This document shows positions 26,170 to 34,813 of a DNA stretch of 64,000 nucleotides, in pieces (positions within the stretch are counted from its first letter, which is position 1; each line of letters opens with the position of its first letter). The notes under the pieces were generated by a model. That model was not told the origin of the DNA, did not search any database, and saw nothing but the letters and a program-made list of their open reading frames with translations. Source of the stretch: an uncultured Parabacteroides sp. (lineage in GTDB: Bacteria; Bacteroidota; Bacteroidia; Bacteroidales; Tannerellaceae); contig NZ_CANTZW010000003.1 in assembly GCF_947855115.1 (NCBI RefSeq), forward strand, positions 1 to 64,000, in the 5' to 3' direction. Made by a program: the position numbers and the translations under genes.

Positions 26170-27429
26170 TTATCTTTTCAATCTCAACAACCCCAACCGC
26201 CAATTCCTATAAACCAGCGACACGAAACAAAATCCCTCCACCATCACAGCCATCACCGTAACCGTGTACATATTTATATTTCTCGTAAGTAAAAGCAAAC
26301 CTGTCCCTGCCAAGAAAAACAAGCAGTTACCTACCATCACCTTCATATAGACAGACGAATACCCCATCGGAACCAACCGGTTGCCTCCCAAAAAGCCATT
26401 GAAAGAAACAAAGATCGCAGATACCCCCAGCAACCGCATGACGGTAGAGGCTTCCTCCCTATATTCCCCGGTGAAAAGATATACGATCCAGTCGCTACCG
26501 AAAAACATACAAATGTAAGCCAGCAACACAGTTTTCGCCACCAGGAACATCACCTGATTCACGAAACGGATATTACGTTCTCGGGAAATCTTCGGGAAAA
26601 CAGCTTGCGCCATCATGGAGATGGGGAGCTTCATCAAATGCAATACCTTATCCGCCATATCATAGATGGAGACCTCAGACATCCCCAAGAAGGCCCCGAT
26701 CACCAACTTATTTACATTCACGTAAATCTGTGTGGACAAACTCGACACGAACAACGGGAAACTCTCCTGATAAGCCGATCTCAATTCCCACATAGGTATC
26801 ACGGACAATTTTATTCTCTCCTTTCCCAACACAATATATAAAGACAAACAACCTGCCAATATAGCTCCAAAACCATTCAATAACGGAACTATCAAATAAT
26901 CCTCCCGCTCACGAACAAACAAGAATATAGCCACCACGAACAACAAGCGGGCAGACAGGTTCACTATAGTGATATACTTCATCTTCTCGATCCCTTGGAA
27001 AAACCAGATAGGTAGAAAAAGCTCATTAAATGTCAATAAGAAAGAGAGAACATAGACCCAATAATAATCCTTGAAAAACGGAACTAAACTTATAATCAAT
27101 AAATATACGACAAGGCAAATAAGCCATAATATCAATTTACATAAGTAAGTAGATGATACAATTCTAGATAAAAGCACTTTATCCTCCTTATAAACCGCCA
27201 CTTTCCTCGCCCCAGACATATTGAATCCGAAGTTTATCACCAACGAGACATAGTTTATAATAGCTTGAGCAAATACGATCACACCATACAATTCCAACCC
27301 TATAACACGCAACAAATAAGGATAGGTCAACAAGGGGAATAGGATTGTAAATACCTGCAATATACTTAGGTATGAAAAATTCGCTAATACGGTTTTATTC
27401 CTACTTAGTTTGTCTTGAAAAAATACCAT
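26170..27429 (-). CDS. wzx: Repeat-unit flippase (Wzx-type, MATE-like)
   Basis: 419 residues with about 12 predicted membrane helices. The N-terminal region, with YLLRVIGLELYGVIVFAQA, is typical of the polysaccharide-transport/Wzx family, as is a Gln/Asn-rich region following QAIINYVSLVINFGF. The protein would move undecaprenyl-linked repeats to the periplasm for Wzy. It starts 15 nt after ugd and ends 4 nt before wzy, so these genes form one unit. The DNA is notably less AT-rich than wzy and downstream genes. Confidence 0.92.
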   Translation of the reverse strand: MVFFQDKLSRNKTVLANFSYLSILQVFTILFPLLTYPYLLRVIGLELYGVIVFAQAIINYVSLVINFGFNMSGARKVAVYKEDKVLLSRIVSSTYLCKLILWLICLVVYLLIISLVPFFKDYYWVYVLSFLLTFNELFLPIWFFQGIEKMKYITIVNLSARLLFVVAIFLFVREREDYLIVPLLNGFGAILAGCLSLYIVLGKERIKLSVIPMWELRSAYQESFPLFVSSLSTQIYVNVNKLVIGAFLGMSEVSIYDMADKVLHLMKLPISMMAQAVFPKISRERNIRFVNQVMFLVAKTVLLAYICMFFGSDWIVYLFTGEYREEASTVMRLLGVSAIFVSFNGFLGGNRLVPMGYSSVYMKVMVGNCLFFLAGTGLLLLTRNINMYTVTVMAVMVEGFCFVSLVYRNWRLGLLRLKR

Positions 27430-27444
27430 CTTATTAAATACGGG

Positions 27445-28764
27445 CTAATCCCTGAAAAAAATATCCCTTGTATAAACCTTCCCCGCTACATCATCCAAAC
27501 AATTGTCATAACGATTAGCTATGATAGCGTGGCTCATCTCCTTAAATCGGGCTAAGTCATTCACGACCATACTGCCAAAGAAGGAAATTCCATCTTCCAA
27601 AGTTGGCTCATAGATGATAATTGCCGCCCCTTTCGCCTTGATACGCTTCATCACACCTTGGATAGAGGATTGACGGAAATTATCACTATTCGATTTCATC
27701 GTCAAGCGATAGACTCCGATCACGCAATCCTTCTCTTCCGAGTGTTGGAAGTCGTTCCGGTCACTGTAACCGTAATAGCCGGCCTTGCGCAATACCTGAT
27801 CTGCAATGAAGTCCTTACGAGTTCGGTTGCTCTCCACGATGGCACTCATCATGTTCTGAGGTACATCTTGATAATTAGCCAATAGCTGCTTGGTATCTTT
27901 AGGCAAGCAATAACCTCCATATCCAAAGCTGGGGTTGTTATAGTGCGTACCAATTCGTGGATCCAAACCTACCCCTTGAATGATCGCTTGTGAATCCAAT
28001 CCCTTCACCTCTGCATAGGTATCCAACTCGTTGAAATAGCTTACTCGCAAAGCCAGATAAGTATTGGCGAATAATTTCACAGCCTCTGCCTCTTTCATTC
28101 CCATGAACAGGGTGGGTATATCCTGCTTAATGGCTCCTTCTTGTAACAAGGCTGCAAATATTCGGGCTGCCTCTTCCAATGCAGGAATATCAGCAATCTT
28201 GCTTATCGCCTCGTTCTCATCGTTGAATTGTTCATCAGCTATCAGCTTCGGCGTTCCCACGATAATTCGACTTGGATATAAGTTGTCGTATAACGCCTTG
28301 CTTTCACGTAAGAATTCGGGCGAGAATAGTAGATTCAATTTCGAAACTCCCCTATTGGCATATTTCAGATAAAGACTCCGACAATAGCCCACAGGAATAG
28401 TCGATTTAATGACCATTATGGCCTCCGGATTAACACTTAGCACTAAGTCTATCACATCCTCTATATGATGCGTATCAAAGTAATTCTTCACTGGATCGTA
28501 GTTCGTGGGAGCTGCGATGACAATGAAGTTTGCCTCCCGGTATGCGGAGGTTCCATCTAACGTTGCCGTAAGATTCAGCTCCTTCTCTGCCAAGTACTTT
28601 TCTATGTATTCATCCTGTATGGGAGATTGCTTACGGTTAAGCATCTCTACCTTTTCTGGAATGACATCCACCGCTATTACTTGATGATGTTGCGCCAACA
28701 AAGTGGCAATACTTAGTCCTACATAACCGGTTCCGGCTACGGCTATCTTGATTTCTTTATTCAT
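27445..28764 (-). CDS. ugd: UDP-glucose/nucleotide-sugar 6-dehydrogenase
   Basis: 439 residues. [16 protein letters not shown] is the NAD-binding Rossmann start; [19 protein letters not shown] and [15 protein letters not shown] follow, the last containing the catalytic cysteine. The enzyme oxidises a UDP-sugar twice to the uronate, most likely UDP-glucose to UDP-glucuronate for an acidic capsule. It is 15 nt ahead of wzx. The AAA-ATPase gene and a 292-bp gap separate it from the capD-like gene upstream. Confidence 0.93.
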   Translation of the reverse strand: MNKEIKIAVAGTGYVGLSIATLLAQHHQVIAVDVIPEKVEMLNRKQSPIQDEYIEKYLAEKELNLTATLDGTSAYREANFIVIAAPTNYDPVKNYFDTHHIEDVIDLVLSVNPEAIMVIKSTIPVGYCRSLYLKYANRGVSKLNLLFSPEFLRESKALYDNLYPSRIIVGTPKLIADEQFNDENEAISKIADIPALEEAARIFAALLQEGAIKQDIPTLFMGMKEAEAVKLFANTYLALRVSYFNELDTYAEVKGLDSQAIIQGVGLDPRIGTHYNNPSFGYGGYCLPKDTKQLLANYQDVPQNMMSAIVESNRTRKDFIADQVLRKAGYYGYSDRNDFQHSEEKDCVIGVYRLTMKSNSDNFRQSSIQGVMKRIKAKGAAIIIYEPTLEDGISFFGSMVVNDLARFKEMSHAIIANRYDNCLDDVAGKVYTRDIFFRD

Positions 28765-28820
28765 TTGATTGTTTTTTCGTTAGCACCAAACATTTCTCAT
28801 CTTTCTAATTTTCAAAAAAG

Positions 28821-29027
28821 ATGAAGTATTTATCAACCTACTCCTCTCAAACTCCGGCCTGTTTATCCCAAAGCTTAGCATTTGTACTAGACTGGAAGAG
28901 ATTTTTTGGGGAAGACACAACAAGATTCACAGTTAAGTCATTTGTTTTAGATCAAGAAGGACAGAAAGTAAGTGCTCAAATTGGAACATACTTCTTAATT
29001 AGGACACTTCAAAAGTGTCCTAACTGA
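28821..29027 (+). CDS. Doubtful small ORF (68 aa)
   Basis: An ATG-started open frame in the gap between ugd and the AAA-ATPase gene, on the strand opposite to both. It has no recognisable domain, ends inside a perfect hairpin (28999-29023) and may be a remnant of an inserted element. Listed for completeness. Confidence 0.2.
   Translation: MKYLSTYSSQTPACLSQSLAFVLDWKRFFGEDTTRFTVKSFVLDQEGQKVSAQIGTYFLIRTLQKCPN
28999..29023. repeat. Perfect 11-bp inverted repeat, 3-bp loop
   Basis: TTAGGACACTT (28999-29009) and AAGTGTCCTAA (29013-29023) pair exactly over a CAA loop. There is no T tract on either side, so it is not a standard terminator. It lies downstream of the reverse-strand AAA-ATPase gene. 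Confidence 0.75.
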
Positions 29028-29056
29028 GTTTGGTAAAAAAATCACGTTTAGGTTCT

Positions 29057-30613
29057 TTATTCAATAACCCAATCCCCCAACGTATGCCGCTCACTATCAA
29101 AATTAATCCCAACCTTCACGATCGGCAACCCACAAAGAGCGAAGCGCTCTGGATAATTGCGCAAATTGATTTGCTCAAGGGCTATATCCGCAGTCTTATT
29201 TAACTTCAATTCCACGACATAGAGCGTTGTCGGGGTGCGCATCACCATATCCACACGTCCTTTCGGGGTACGGACTTCCACGTCCACATACATTCCTAGT
29301 AGGCTGAAGATTGTGTAAAGCAGGGACTGGTAATGGCCCTCGTAATCCGTATTGTCACATTGGGGGATGGTGGACAGGAAGGTCTGCAATAAACGCAGGG
29401 CATCGTCCATCCGCTCTCCGGAGATTGCCTCGAAAAGAAGGGCGACCGTAGTAAGTCCATCCGCTGTGTATTGATGCAAATAATTGGGCAATAAGCTCTT
29501 CAATAACCCCATACGCACCTCTTTATTGGGGATGTCGAGCGTGTATAAATTCGTGAGCGAGGAATAATCCTTTATCGTGATGTAACCGCTCTGATAGAGC
29601 AACGGCGTAATATCGACCATCCGTTCCGTGGGGGCGTCAAACGACTCTACCAAAACCTTGCGTGCGCCTATTTGCTGGGGTTTCACGTGATACTTGTTCA
29701 GCATCTCGATCAAATAGGTGGGCGTGCCGCTACCGAACCAATAGGAATTTAATTTACTGTCGGCTAATGCGTTCAACAGGCTGAAAGGGTTGTATATGTC
29801 GGGAGAGGGCCATGTGAAATGGTAACCGTCATAATTCGATTTCAAGGCGTCCAAGGCACCCTCCGGAGTAACACCGAGGTTGTCGGCCAAACGACCGATA
29901 CCCTCGCCCATATGCTTGCGCATCTCCTCCTCCGTGATACCACAGAGGGCGGCGTACTCCGGGAGCATGCTGATGTTCTTGATATTGTTCAACTCGCTGA
30001 AGATGCTCAATTGAGAGAACTTCGTGATACCCGTCAGGAATACGAAACGTAAATAAGGATCGCAGGCTTTCAGCGGACTATAGAAGTTACGCATCACGTT
30101 GCGAAGCTCCGGCAACTCCTTCTCCTCATGCACCACGTCCAGCAAGGGAGCGTCGTACTCGTCGATCAAAACAACCACCTTTTGGCCAGTTTGGGCATAG
30201 GCACGTTTGATGAGACTTTCCAAACGTTGATTCGTATAAATAGCGCTCTCATCACGTCCGTATATCTGCTCGTAATCATACAATTTCCTCTCCAACTCAC
30301 TCAGAAGCCGATCCTTGTCCATATGCTTCGCCGTGCTCATGTCAAAATGAAGCACTGGATAGCTTGTCCACTCCTTCTCCAGACGCTCGATAGTCAAACC
30401 CTCAAACAGACCCTTTCGCCCCTCGAAATAACTATGGAGCGTAGAAGTAAGCAACGACTTTCCGAAACGACGGGGACGGCTTAAGAATATATAACCAGAC
30501 GCACCATGTGTCATTCGATAGATCAATTCCGTCTTATCTACATACACATAATTCCCCTCTCTCAATTTGGAGAATGTCTGTATCCCTATCGGATATAATC
30601 GTCGCCCTTCCAT
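29057..30613 (-). CDS. AAA-ATPase-like / PD-(D/E)XK nuclease-like protein
   Basis: 518 residues. The N-terminal AAA-ATPase-like domain starts YPIGIQTFSKLREGNYVYVDKTELI; the P-loop is SRPRRFGKSLLTSTL near residue 50 and the Walker B is VVVLIDEYDAPLL near 145. The C-terminal domain (about 400-518) is the PD-(D/E)XK-like DUF1703 fold, with GRVDMVM then YVVELKL as the acidic and ExK residues. These proteins are abundant in Bacteroidetes in many copies, and their role is not established. The gene interrupts the capsule locus and has its own upstream repeat region (30741-30819). No sugar-related role is apparent. Confidence 0.9.
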   Translation of the reverse strand: MEGRRLYPIGIQTFSKLREGNYVYVDKTELIYRMTHGASGYIFLSRPRRFGKSLLTSTLHSYFEGRKGLFEGLTIERLEKEWTSYPVLHFDMSTAKHMDKDRLLSELERKLYDYEQIYGRDESAIYTNQRLESLIKRAYAQTGQKVVVLIDEYDAPLLDVVHEEKELPELRNVMRNFYSPLKACDPYLRFVFLTGITKFSQLSIFSELNNIKNISMLPEYAALCGITEEEMRKHMGEGIGRLADNLGVTPEGALDALKSNYDGYHFTWPSPDIYNPFSLLNALADSKLNSYWFGSGTPTYLIEMLNKYHVKPQQIGARKVLVESFDAPTERMVDITPLLYQSGYITIKDYSSLTNLYTLDIPNKEVRMGLLKSLLPNYLHQYTADGLTTVALLFEAISGERMDDALRLLQTFLSTIPQCDNTDYEGHYQSLLYTIFSLLGMYVDVEVRTPKGRVDMVMRTPTTLYVVELKLNKTADIALEQINLRNYPERFALCGLPIVKVGINFDSERHTLGDWVIE

Positions 30614-30740
30614 CTTCGTCTCTGTTTATTGGTTCGTCAAGGCAAATATAACGTTATTTCCCTAAACGATCAATTTTCAACCTTCTATTTTGACTTATCG
30701 CACCTAATACTCAAAGCGACACAAAAGTTCGCTTTTCGAA

Positions 30741-30819
30741 GAAGATATACAGACTTGTCCTAATCAGTATATCTCCTCAAGGCAAGTCAGTATATCTCCT
30801 TTTAAAAGTCAGTATTTTT
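30741..30819. repeat. Direct CAGTATATCTCC repeats upstream of AAA-ATPase gene
   Basis: TCAGTATATCTCCT occurs at 30764-30777 and 30787-30800, and a partial third (TCAGTATTTTT) at 30809-30819, period 22-23 bp. An inverted, diverged copy (GAAGATATACAGACTTGTCC) lies at 30741-30760. Just to the left, AAAGCGA / TCGCTTT form a hairpin at 30713-30735. The position upstream of the reverse-strand gene suggests operator sites. Confidence 0.65.
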
Positions 30820-30863
30820 GATAACTTTATTATTTTCTATCCCACACATCAATACCCAGTTCC

Positions 30864-32777
30864 CTATTTATCCAGTACCTCGTACTTGGAGTGCCGGCTC
30901 TTGAACTCGGGAACGATCTCCTTCATCTTGCCCACGATGGCCATATCGTCCCTCGAACGACCTAGGCCGACGAGTTCATCTATATCTTGGCAAACCGCAT
31001 CATAATCGTACTCTCGCACCTTGGCGATCTTGATCTTCGGATGGAAGGTGGGTAATGTGATCTCCTCGTCGTTCAGTACCTCCTCGTACAGCTTCTCGCC
31101 GGCACGAAGCCCCGTGAACCGGATCTCCACGTTCTTGGCGCCCGAGAGCTGGATCATACGTTTTGCCAAGTCGATGATACGCACGGGCTTGCCCATGTCG
31201 AAGACGAATATCTCCCCGCCGTGGCCCATCGTGCCCGCCTCCAATACCAACCGGCAAGCCTCCGGGATCAACATGAAGAAACGGATGATATCCGGATGCG
31301 TCACCGTCACGGGGCCACCCTTGGCGATCTGCTCACGGAACAACGGGATCACGGAGCCGTTAGAGCCCAGCACGTTGCCGAAGCGGGTCGTGACGAACTG
31401 CGTCACGCCTTCCACACGGCCCTCCTTGATCGCCTTGTCGAGGCTCTGCACGTAGATCTCGCAGATACGTTTCGAGCAACCCATCACGTTCGTGGGGTTC
31501 ACCGCCTTGTCTGTGGAGATCATCACGAACTTCCTCGTGCCATACCTCACCGCCAAGTCGGCGATCACACGGGTACCATCCACGTTGTTACCCACGCTCT
31601 CACAGGGGTTGTCCTCCATCATCGGGACGTGTTTATAAGCCGCCGCATGGAATACGTAGGCCGGGCGATGCTCCGAGAAGATCTCCTCCATGCGGGGCTT
31701 GTTAGCGATGTCCGCCACCAAGGTATAGGCGTTGATATCCCGCCAATCCCTCGCCATCATCAAGCGAATGTCGTGCAAGGGGGTCTCTGCCTGATCCACC
31801 AAGATCAAGCGATCCGGGGCGAACGAGGCGATCTGGCGCACCATCTCGCCACCGATGCTACCGGCGGCTCCCGTTATCAGGATGCGCTGGCCACGAAGCA
31901 AGCGGCCCACCGCCTCCATGTCTATCTCTATCTTTTCCCGGGGAAGCAGGTCCTCGATCTCCACCTTCCGGAGTTGCGTATGCGTCAAATCGCTCTTGCC
32001 ATCCCATTCTCGTGCAGCCGGGGTCACGTAGATCTTGATCCCCGCCTCCGCCAGACGGGCCACCATATCCGGATGTTCCCGGATCGAGTCGCCCTTTAAG
32101 GGGGAGACGAAAAGGATCGTCGCCCGTTCCCGGCGCATGGCATCGATCAGCTCCTCATCGAAAGGGTACACACGCACTCCCATCAATATACGATTCTGCA
32201 TGTTCCCGGCCTCCGAGACGAAGCCCGCCAGCACGTACTGTGCGGGATCCTGATTCTGGATGCTCTTCGCCAGACTGATACCGCCTTGCTTCACGCCGAA
32301 GATAAAGGCACGCTCAGCCTTAGACTGACGGAAGGTCGTCACATAGAAGTATTTCACGAACACACGCATCGCCCACATCAAGCTCATCGCCAGCAGGGAG
32401 GATAGCACAAGGTCCCGTTTACGGATATACACCAAGTAAGGCGAGAAGTCCGTGAGCTCCTGGAAGGCCACCACGCAAACCGCACCGAACAGAACGGCGA
32501 AGCCAACACGCTGCAGATCCACGAAAGAGGAGTAACGGATGATACCCGAGTACGTGCGGAACAGCCTAAAGCCCACCAGATAAGGCACCAAGCAAACACC
32601 CCACGTGAGCGACAGGTGCCAAAAGATATCCATCGTGGCGAAGATTCCGTTATTCAACGCATATACCAGCAGGCCTGAAAACAGGATCATCAAGCAATCC
32701 AGCAGGATAATGCTCCAATACGGCAACGCTTTCCTTGAAAAATACCACGTTGAGAGTTTAGAAAAAAGGTTCATCAT
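30864..32777 (-). CDS. Membrane CapD/WbpM-like nucleotide-sugar 4,6-dehydratase
   Basis: 637 residues. Four hydrophobic segments cover about residues 15-125. A first nucleotide-binding-like domain (about 140-270) precedes the catalytic SDR domain: GAAGSIGGEMVRQI near residue 300, the KFVMISTDKAVNPTNVMG stretch near 415 with the Met-type active site replacing Tyr as in WbpM/CapD, and FTGLRAGEKLYEE toward the end. It probably converts UDP-GlcNAc to a 4-keto-6-deoxy sugar at the membrane, feeding the DegT aminotransferase. It follows upxZ by 15 nt. Confidence 0.93.
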   Translation of the reverse strand: MMNLFSKLSTWYFSRKALPYWSIILLDCLMILFSGLLVYALNNGIFATMDIFWHLSLTWGVCLVPYLVGFRLFRTYSGIIRYSSFVDLQRVGFAVLFGAVCVVAFQELTDFSPYLVYIRKRDLVLSSLLAMSLMWAMRVFVKYFYVTTFRQSKAERAFIFGVKQGGISLAKSIQNQDPAQYVLAGFVSEAGNMQNRILMGVRVYPFDEELIDAMRRERATILFVSPLKGDSIREHPDMVARLAEAGIKIYVTPAAREWDGKSDLTHTQLRKVEIEDLLPREKIEIDMEAVGRLLRGQRILITGAAGSIGGEMVRQIASFAPDRLILVDQAETPLHDIRLMMARDWRDINAYTLVADIANKPRMEEIFSEHRPAYVFHAAAYKHVPMMEDNPCESVGNNVDGTRVIADLAVRYGTRKFVMISTDKAVNPTNVMGCSKRICEIYVQSLDKAIKEGRVEGVTQFVTTRFGNVLGSNGSVIPLFREQIAKGGPVTVTHPDIIRFFMLIPEACRLVLEAGTMGHGGEIFVFDMGKPVRIIDLAKRMIQLSGAKNVEIRFTGLRAGEKLYEEVLNDEEITLPTFHPKIKIAKVREYDYDAVCQDIDELVGLGRSRDDMAIVGKMKEIVPEFKSRHSKYEVLDK

Positions 32778-32792
32778 GAAAAATTTAGGGGT

Positions 32793-33194
32793 TCATGTCA
32801 GCTGGGGCAGGCCCTCCACCTCGCCGGCATGCCATTTTCGGTAGTCAGTCAAAGGGGATTCGGGGACGGTTAGTACCACGTAATCCGTCTCGTTCCACCT
32901 CAAGATATGTTTACGGGCATACGAACGCAGCGAGCGATCCGTCACGGAGACCATCACGATCGGAAACGGGTAGGCGAACAGACGCAGCGGCGTGGTCTCG
33001 CTATCCGGGAAGGTGAGACGCAACTGATAGGCAGAACGCTCGAACGCCACCCAGTAGGGCCCTGTACAATATAAATGAATGAAGGTATGATTCGCACGCT
33101 CACGATCCATGATCTCGTTCAGGCGATCATTTAGCAATGCAGCTAAACGGATACCGGAGGGAACCTCAGACTTATCCATATCTGTTTTACGCAT
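32793..33194 (-). CDS. upxZ: UpxZ-family antitermination antagonist
   Basis: 133 residues, with the small size and position of UpxZ: second gene of the operon directly after upxY, 28 nt away. In Bacteroides fragilis UpxZ proteins block the UpxY antiterminators of other capsule loci, so that mostly one capsule is made at a time. The protein has no membrane segment; features are SGIRLAALLNDRLNEIM near residue 14 and HLYCTGPYWVAFERSAYQLR near 40-60. Assignment rests on family resemblance plus synteny. Confidence 0.85.
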   Translation of the reverse strand: MRKTDMDKSEVPSGIRLAALLNDRLNEIMDRERANHTFIHLYCTGPYWVAFERSAYQLRLTFPDSETTPLRLFAYPFPIVMVSVTDRSLRSYARKHILRWNETDYVVLTVPESPLTDYRKWHAGEVEGLPQLT

Positions 33195-33222
33195 ATGCTT
33201 TTTTGTATTATCTTTTTTCTTC

Positions 33223-34278
33223 TTATCTCAAATGTCCTAGCCAACGATCGTAATCAGCCAACCGACGGATCAAGGACAACTTACTCTTCTTAAGGGAGGA
33301 TTCCTGATTCCACGGATCAATCAGTTCGTGCGCCCGGTAGTAGTAAATACTGCTATCCGTACAACCATAAAGCGTAAGTAGTAATAACGCTAACGACTGT
33401 TCCGCACGGATCAGGGGTAAGAATGAGACGATCGTTCCGATCAATGACTTCTGCCGCTCTTCGTCTCCAAGTATCGTATAAGCAGATAACAATAGAGAAT
33501 AAAGTTTGCAGCGCATCACTGCAGAATCTAGCCGCAAACTCCCATAAGTACGCAAGACCTCTGCTGCCAACGCACGGTCTGCAGCCGTAACACCACAATT
33601 TCCCCAATGACGACCCAACGCTTCATGGAGACCATTCTGTATCCTTGGATTGTCCAGACGAGTATATACATGCTTACCCTCATCATTCAAGACGATCACC
33701 TCATACTCGCCCGGCTGAACACGTAATAGGGGAACCCACATCCAGTTATCCACACATACCATCACCTCCCGTTCACCAGCCCCCGGTTGTATCACCACGC
33801 TTGCCTCAACACCTTTGAAACGACCTTCCGTGATACGTACTCGGTCACCCTTACGCAAATAACCTACTTCAGGTACATACACCGGAAGCTCATCCGAATA
33901 AGAACGGGCAACCCAACGTAAATTCTCCATCTCACGATCGGAGATGAAAGGATATGAGCCACTGTTATCTACACTACGTAGAAAATTATACATGGGCAAA
34001 TCTCGTTTCAAACGGAAGATCTCATACACAGAGGAGTAGATAAACACGTAATTATAGAGTAACGGACGGTGAGTCTCTACCAAACGCCCTTCCCGACGGC
34101 AGACCTCCACGAAAGAAGGGGCAAAAAAATCGAACGTAGGCTCGCCTAGGCGTATCCTGCGGTCTAATTCCCTTTGTAATCCTTTGGCTGGACCTTTGTG
34201 GCAAACGGGAAGAGATAACACATACCATTTCACAGCATGGATATCACGCAATGACAAAGGAGGAAAATCATGACCCAT
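33223..34278 (-). CDS. upxY: UpxY-family transcription antiterminator (NusG-like)
   Basis: 351 residues. An N-terminal NusG-like domain (WYVLSLPVCHKGPAKGL from residue 18; PLLYNYVFIYS near 75) is followed by a KOW module (RKGDRVRITEGRFKGVEA near residue 165). UpxY proteins bind their own nascent leader and prevent early termination in capsule operons. It is the first gene after the invertible promoter region. The C-terminal extension beyond residue 210 is helical and longer than in NusG. This leads a locus of 14 further genes including the inserted AAA-ATPase gene. Confidence 0.92.
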   Translation of the reverse strand: MGHDFPPLSLRDIHAVKWYVLSLPVCHKGPAKGLQRELDRRIRLGEPTFDFFAPSFVEVCRREGRLVETHRPLLYNYVFIYSSVYEIFRLKRDLPMYNFLRSVDNSGSYPFISDREMENLRWVARSYSDELPVYVPEVGYLRKGDRVRITEGRFKGVEASVVIQPGAGEREVMVCVDNWMWVPLLRVQPGEYEVIVLNDEGKHVYTRLDNPRIQNGLHEALGRHWGNCGVTAADRALAAEVLRTYGSLRLDSAVMRCKLYSLLLSAYTILGDEERQKSLIGTIVSFLPLIRAEQSLALLLLTLYGCTDSSIYYYRAHELIDPWNQESSLKKSKLSLIRRLADYDRWLGHLR

Positions 34279-34418
34279 AGGTACTTCAAAGCCATATCAG
34301 CGTATACTATTAATACTCTGATAATCCAACATTTAAGTCAAATATTCTTTTTATTCCCGAAAATTTAAAAGCCATAGAAACCACATCCATCTCTCTTCTA
34401 TCGGGATGTGAAAGATTG

Positions 34419-34435
34419 GCTACTTGGGAAGTAGC
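34419..34435. repeat. Extra copy of recombination-like palindrome
   Basis: GCTACTTGGGAAGTAGC, 7-bp arms around GGG, identical to the first 17 bp of the site at 34445-34461 and in direct orientation with it, 26 bp upstream. Confidence 0.75.
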
Positions 34436-34446
34436 TTTGTTAGTGC

Positions 34447-34465
34447 TACTTGGGAAGTAGCGTAA
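34447..34465 (+). repeat. Left inverted repeat of the capsule switch
   Basis: TACTTGGGAAGTAGCGTAA matches exactly, in inverted orientation, the sequence at 34786-34804. The first bases belong to a 17-bp palindromic site (34445-34461). Confidence 0.8.
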
Positions 34466-34491
34466 AAGATGGGAAAATGATTATTGCCTAG

Positions 34492-34586
34492 TTGTAGAGA
34501 CGGAGCGTGCTCCGTCTCCCACCGTCTGACAGTAATTTAAAATACCATTTTGAGGGGATGAGACGGGGCACGCCCCGTCTCTACAA
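34492..34586. repeat. Inverted pair of REP-like hairpins
   Basis: A 27-bp hairpin unit at 34492-34518 (arms GAGACGGAGC / GCTCCGTCTC) faces a mirror copy at 34560-34586 (arms GAGACGGGGC / GCCCCGTCTC). Base differences between copies occur in pairs that keep the stem (A-T versus G-C). This is the form of a BIME/REP element; it sits within the invertible segment. Confidence 0.85.
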
Positions 34587-34739
34587 GAGTATACACACAG
34601 GTTTATAGGGCATGGTGGAATGATTCCGGAAACAAGGGTTCGTTTCGCCTGTATCACCATGTCTATACATTAAGGATAAAATGGAAAAATCAAAAACATA
34701 AGGGAATGAACACCTGTAGAAAACAAACAAACATTTTTG

Positions 34740-34773
34740 TTTGCTTGTTTTTAGCGATTTTTCATTACATTTG
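34740..34773 (+). promoter_or_regulatory. Capsule promoter, currently pointing away from upxY
   Basis: TACATTTG (34766-34773) is a perfect Bacteroides -7 box. TTTG at 34740-34743 or CTTG at 34744-34747 supplies the -33 element. It reads rightward. The start point would fall just inside the right inverted repeat, as in known invertible capsule promoters. After inversion the box would lie near 34478-34485 on the reverse strand, about 190 nt from the upxY start. Confidence 0.75.
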
Positions 34774-34785
34774 CGGCGTGGAAGA

Positions 34786-34804
34786 TTACGCTACTTCCCA
34801 AGTA
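34786..34804 (-). repeat. Right inverted repeat of the capsule switch
   Basis: TTACGCTACTTCCCAAGTA, exact reverse complement of 34447-34465. The central triplet is CCC here and GGG in the left copy, which sets its orientation. It ends 9 bp before the recombinase stop codon. Confidence 0.8.
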
Positions 34805-34813
34805 ACCGATTAT

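Larger units (their letters stand above)
34279..34813. other. Invertible-promoter region (capsule switch)
   Basis: No protein gene lies here. The stretch holds two direct copies and one inverted copy of a 17-bp palindromic site, a pair of inverted REP-like hairpins (34492-34586) and a promoter on the forward strand (34740-34773). Together with the adjacent tyrosine recombinase gene this matches the phase-variable capsule promoters of Bacteroides. In the order seen here the promoter points away from upxY. Confidence 0.75.

Noticed and set aside
31221..32099. 292-codon open frame antisense to the CapD-like dehydratase
   Set aside because: The sense gene has every dehydratase motif; this frame is a GC-rich shadow with no domain.
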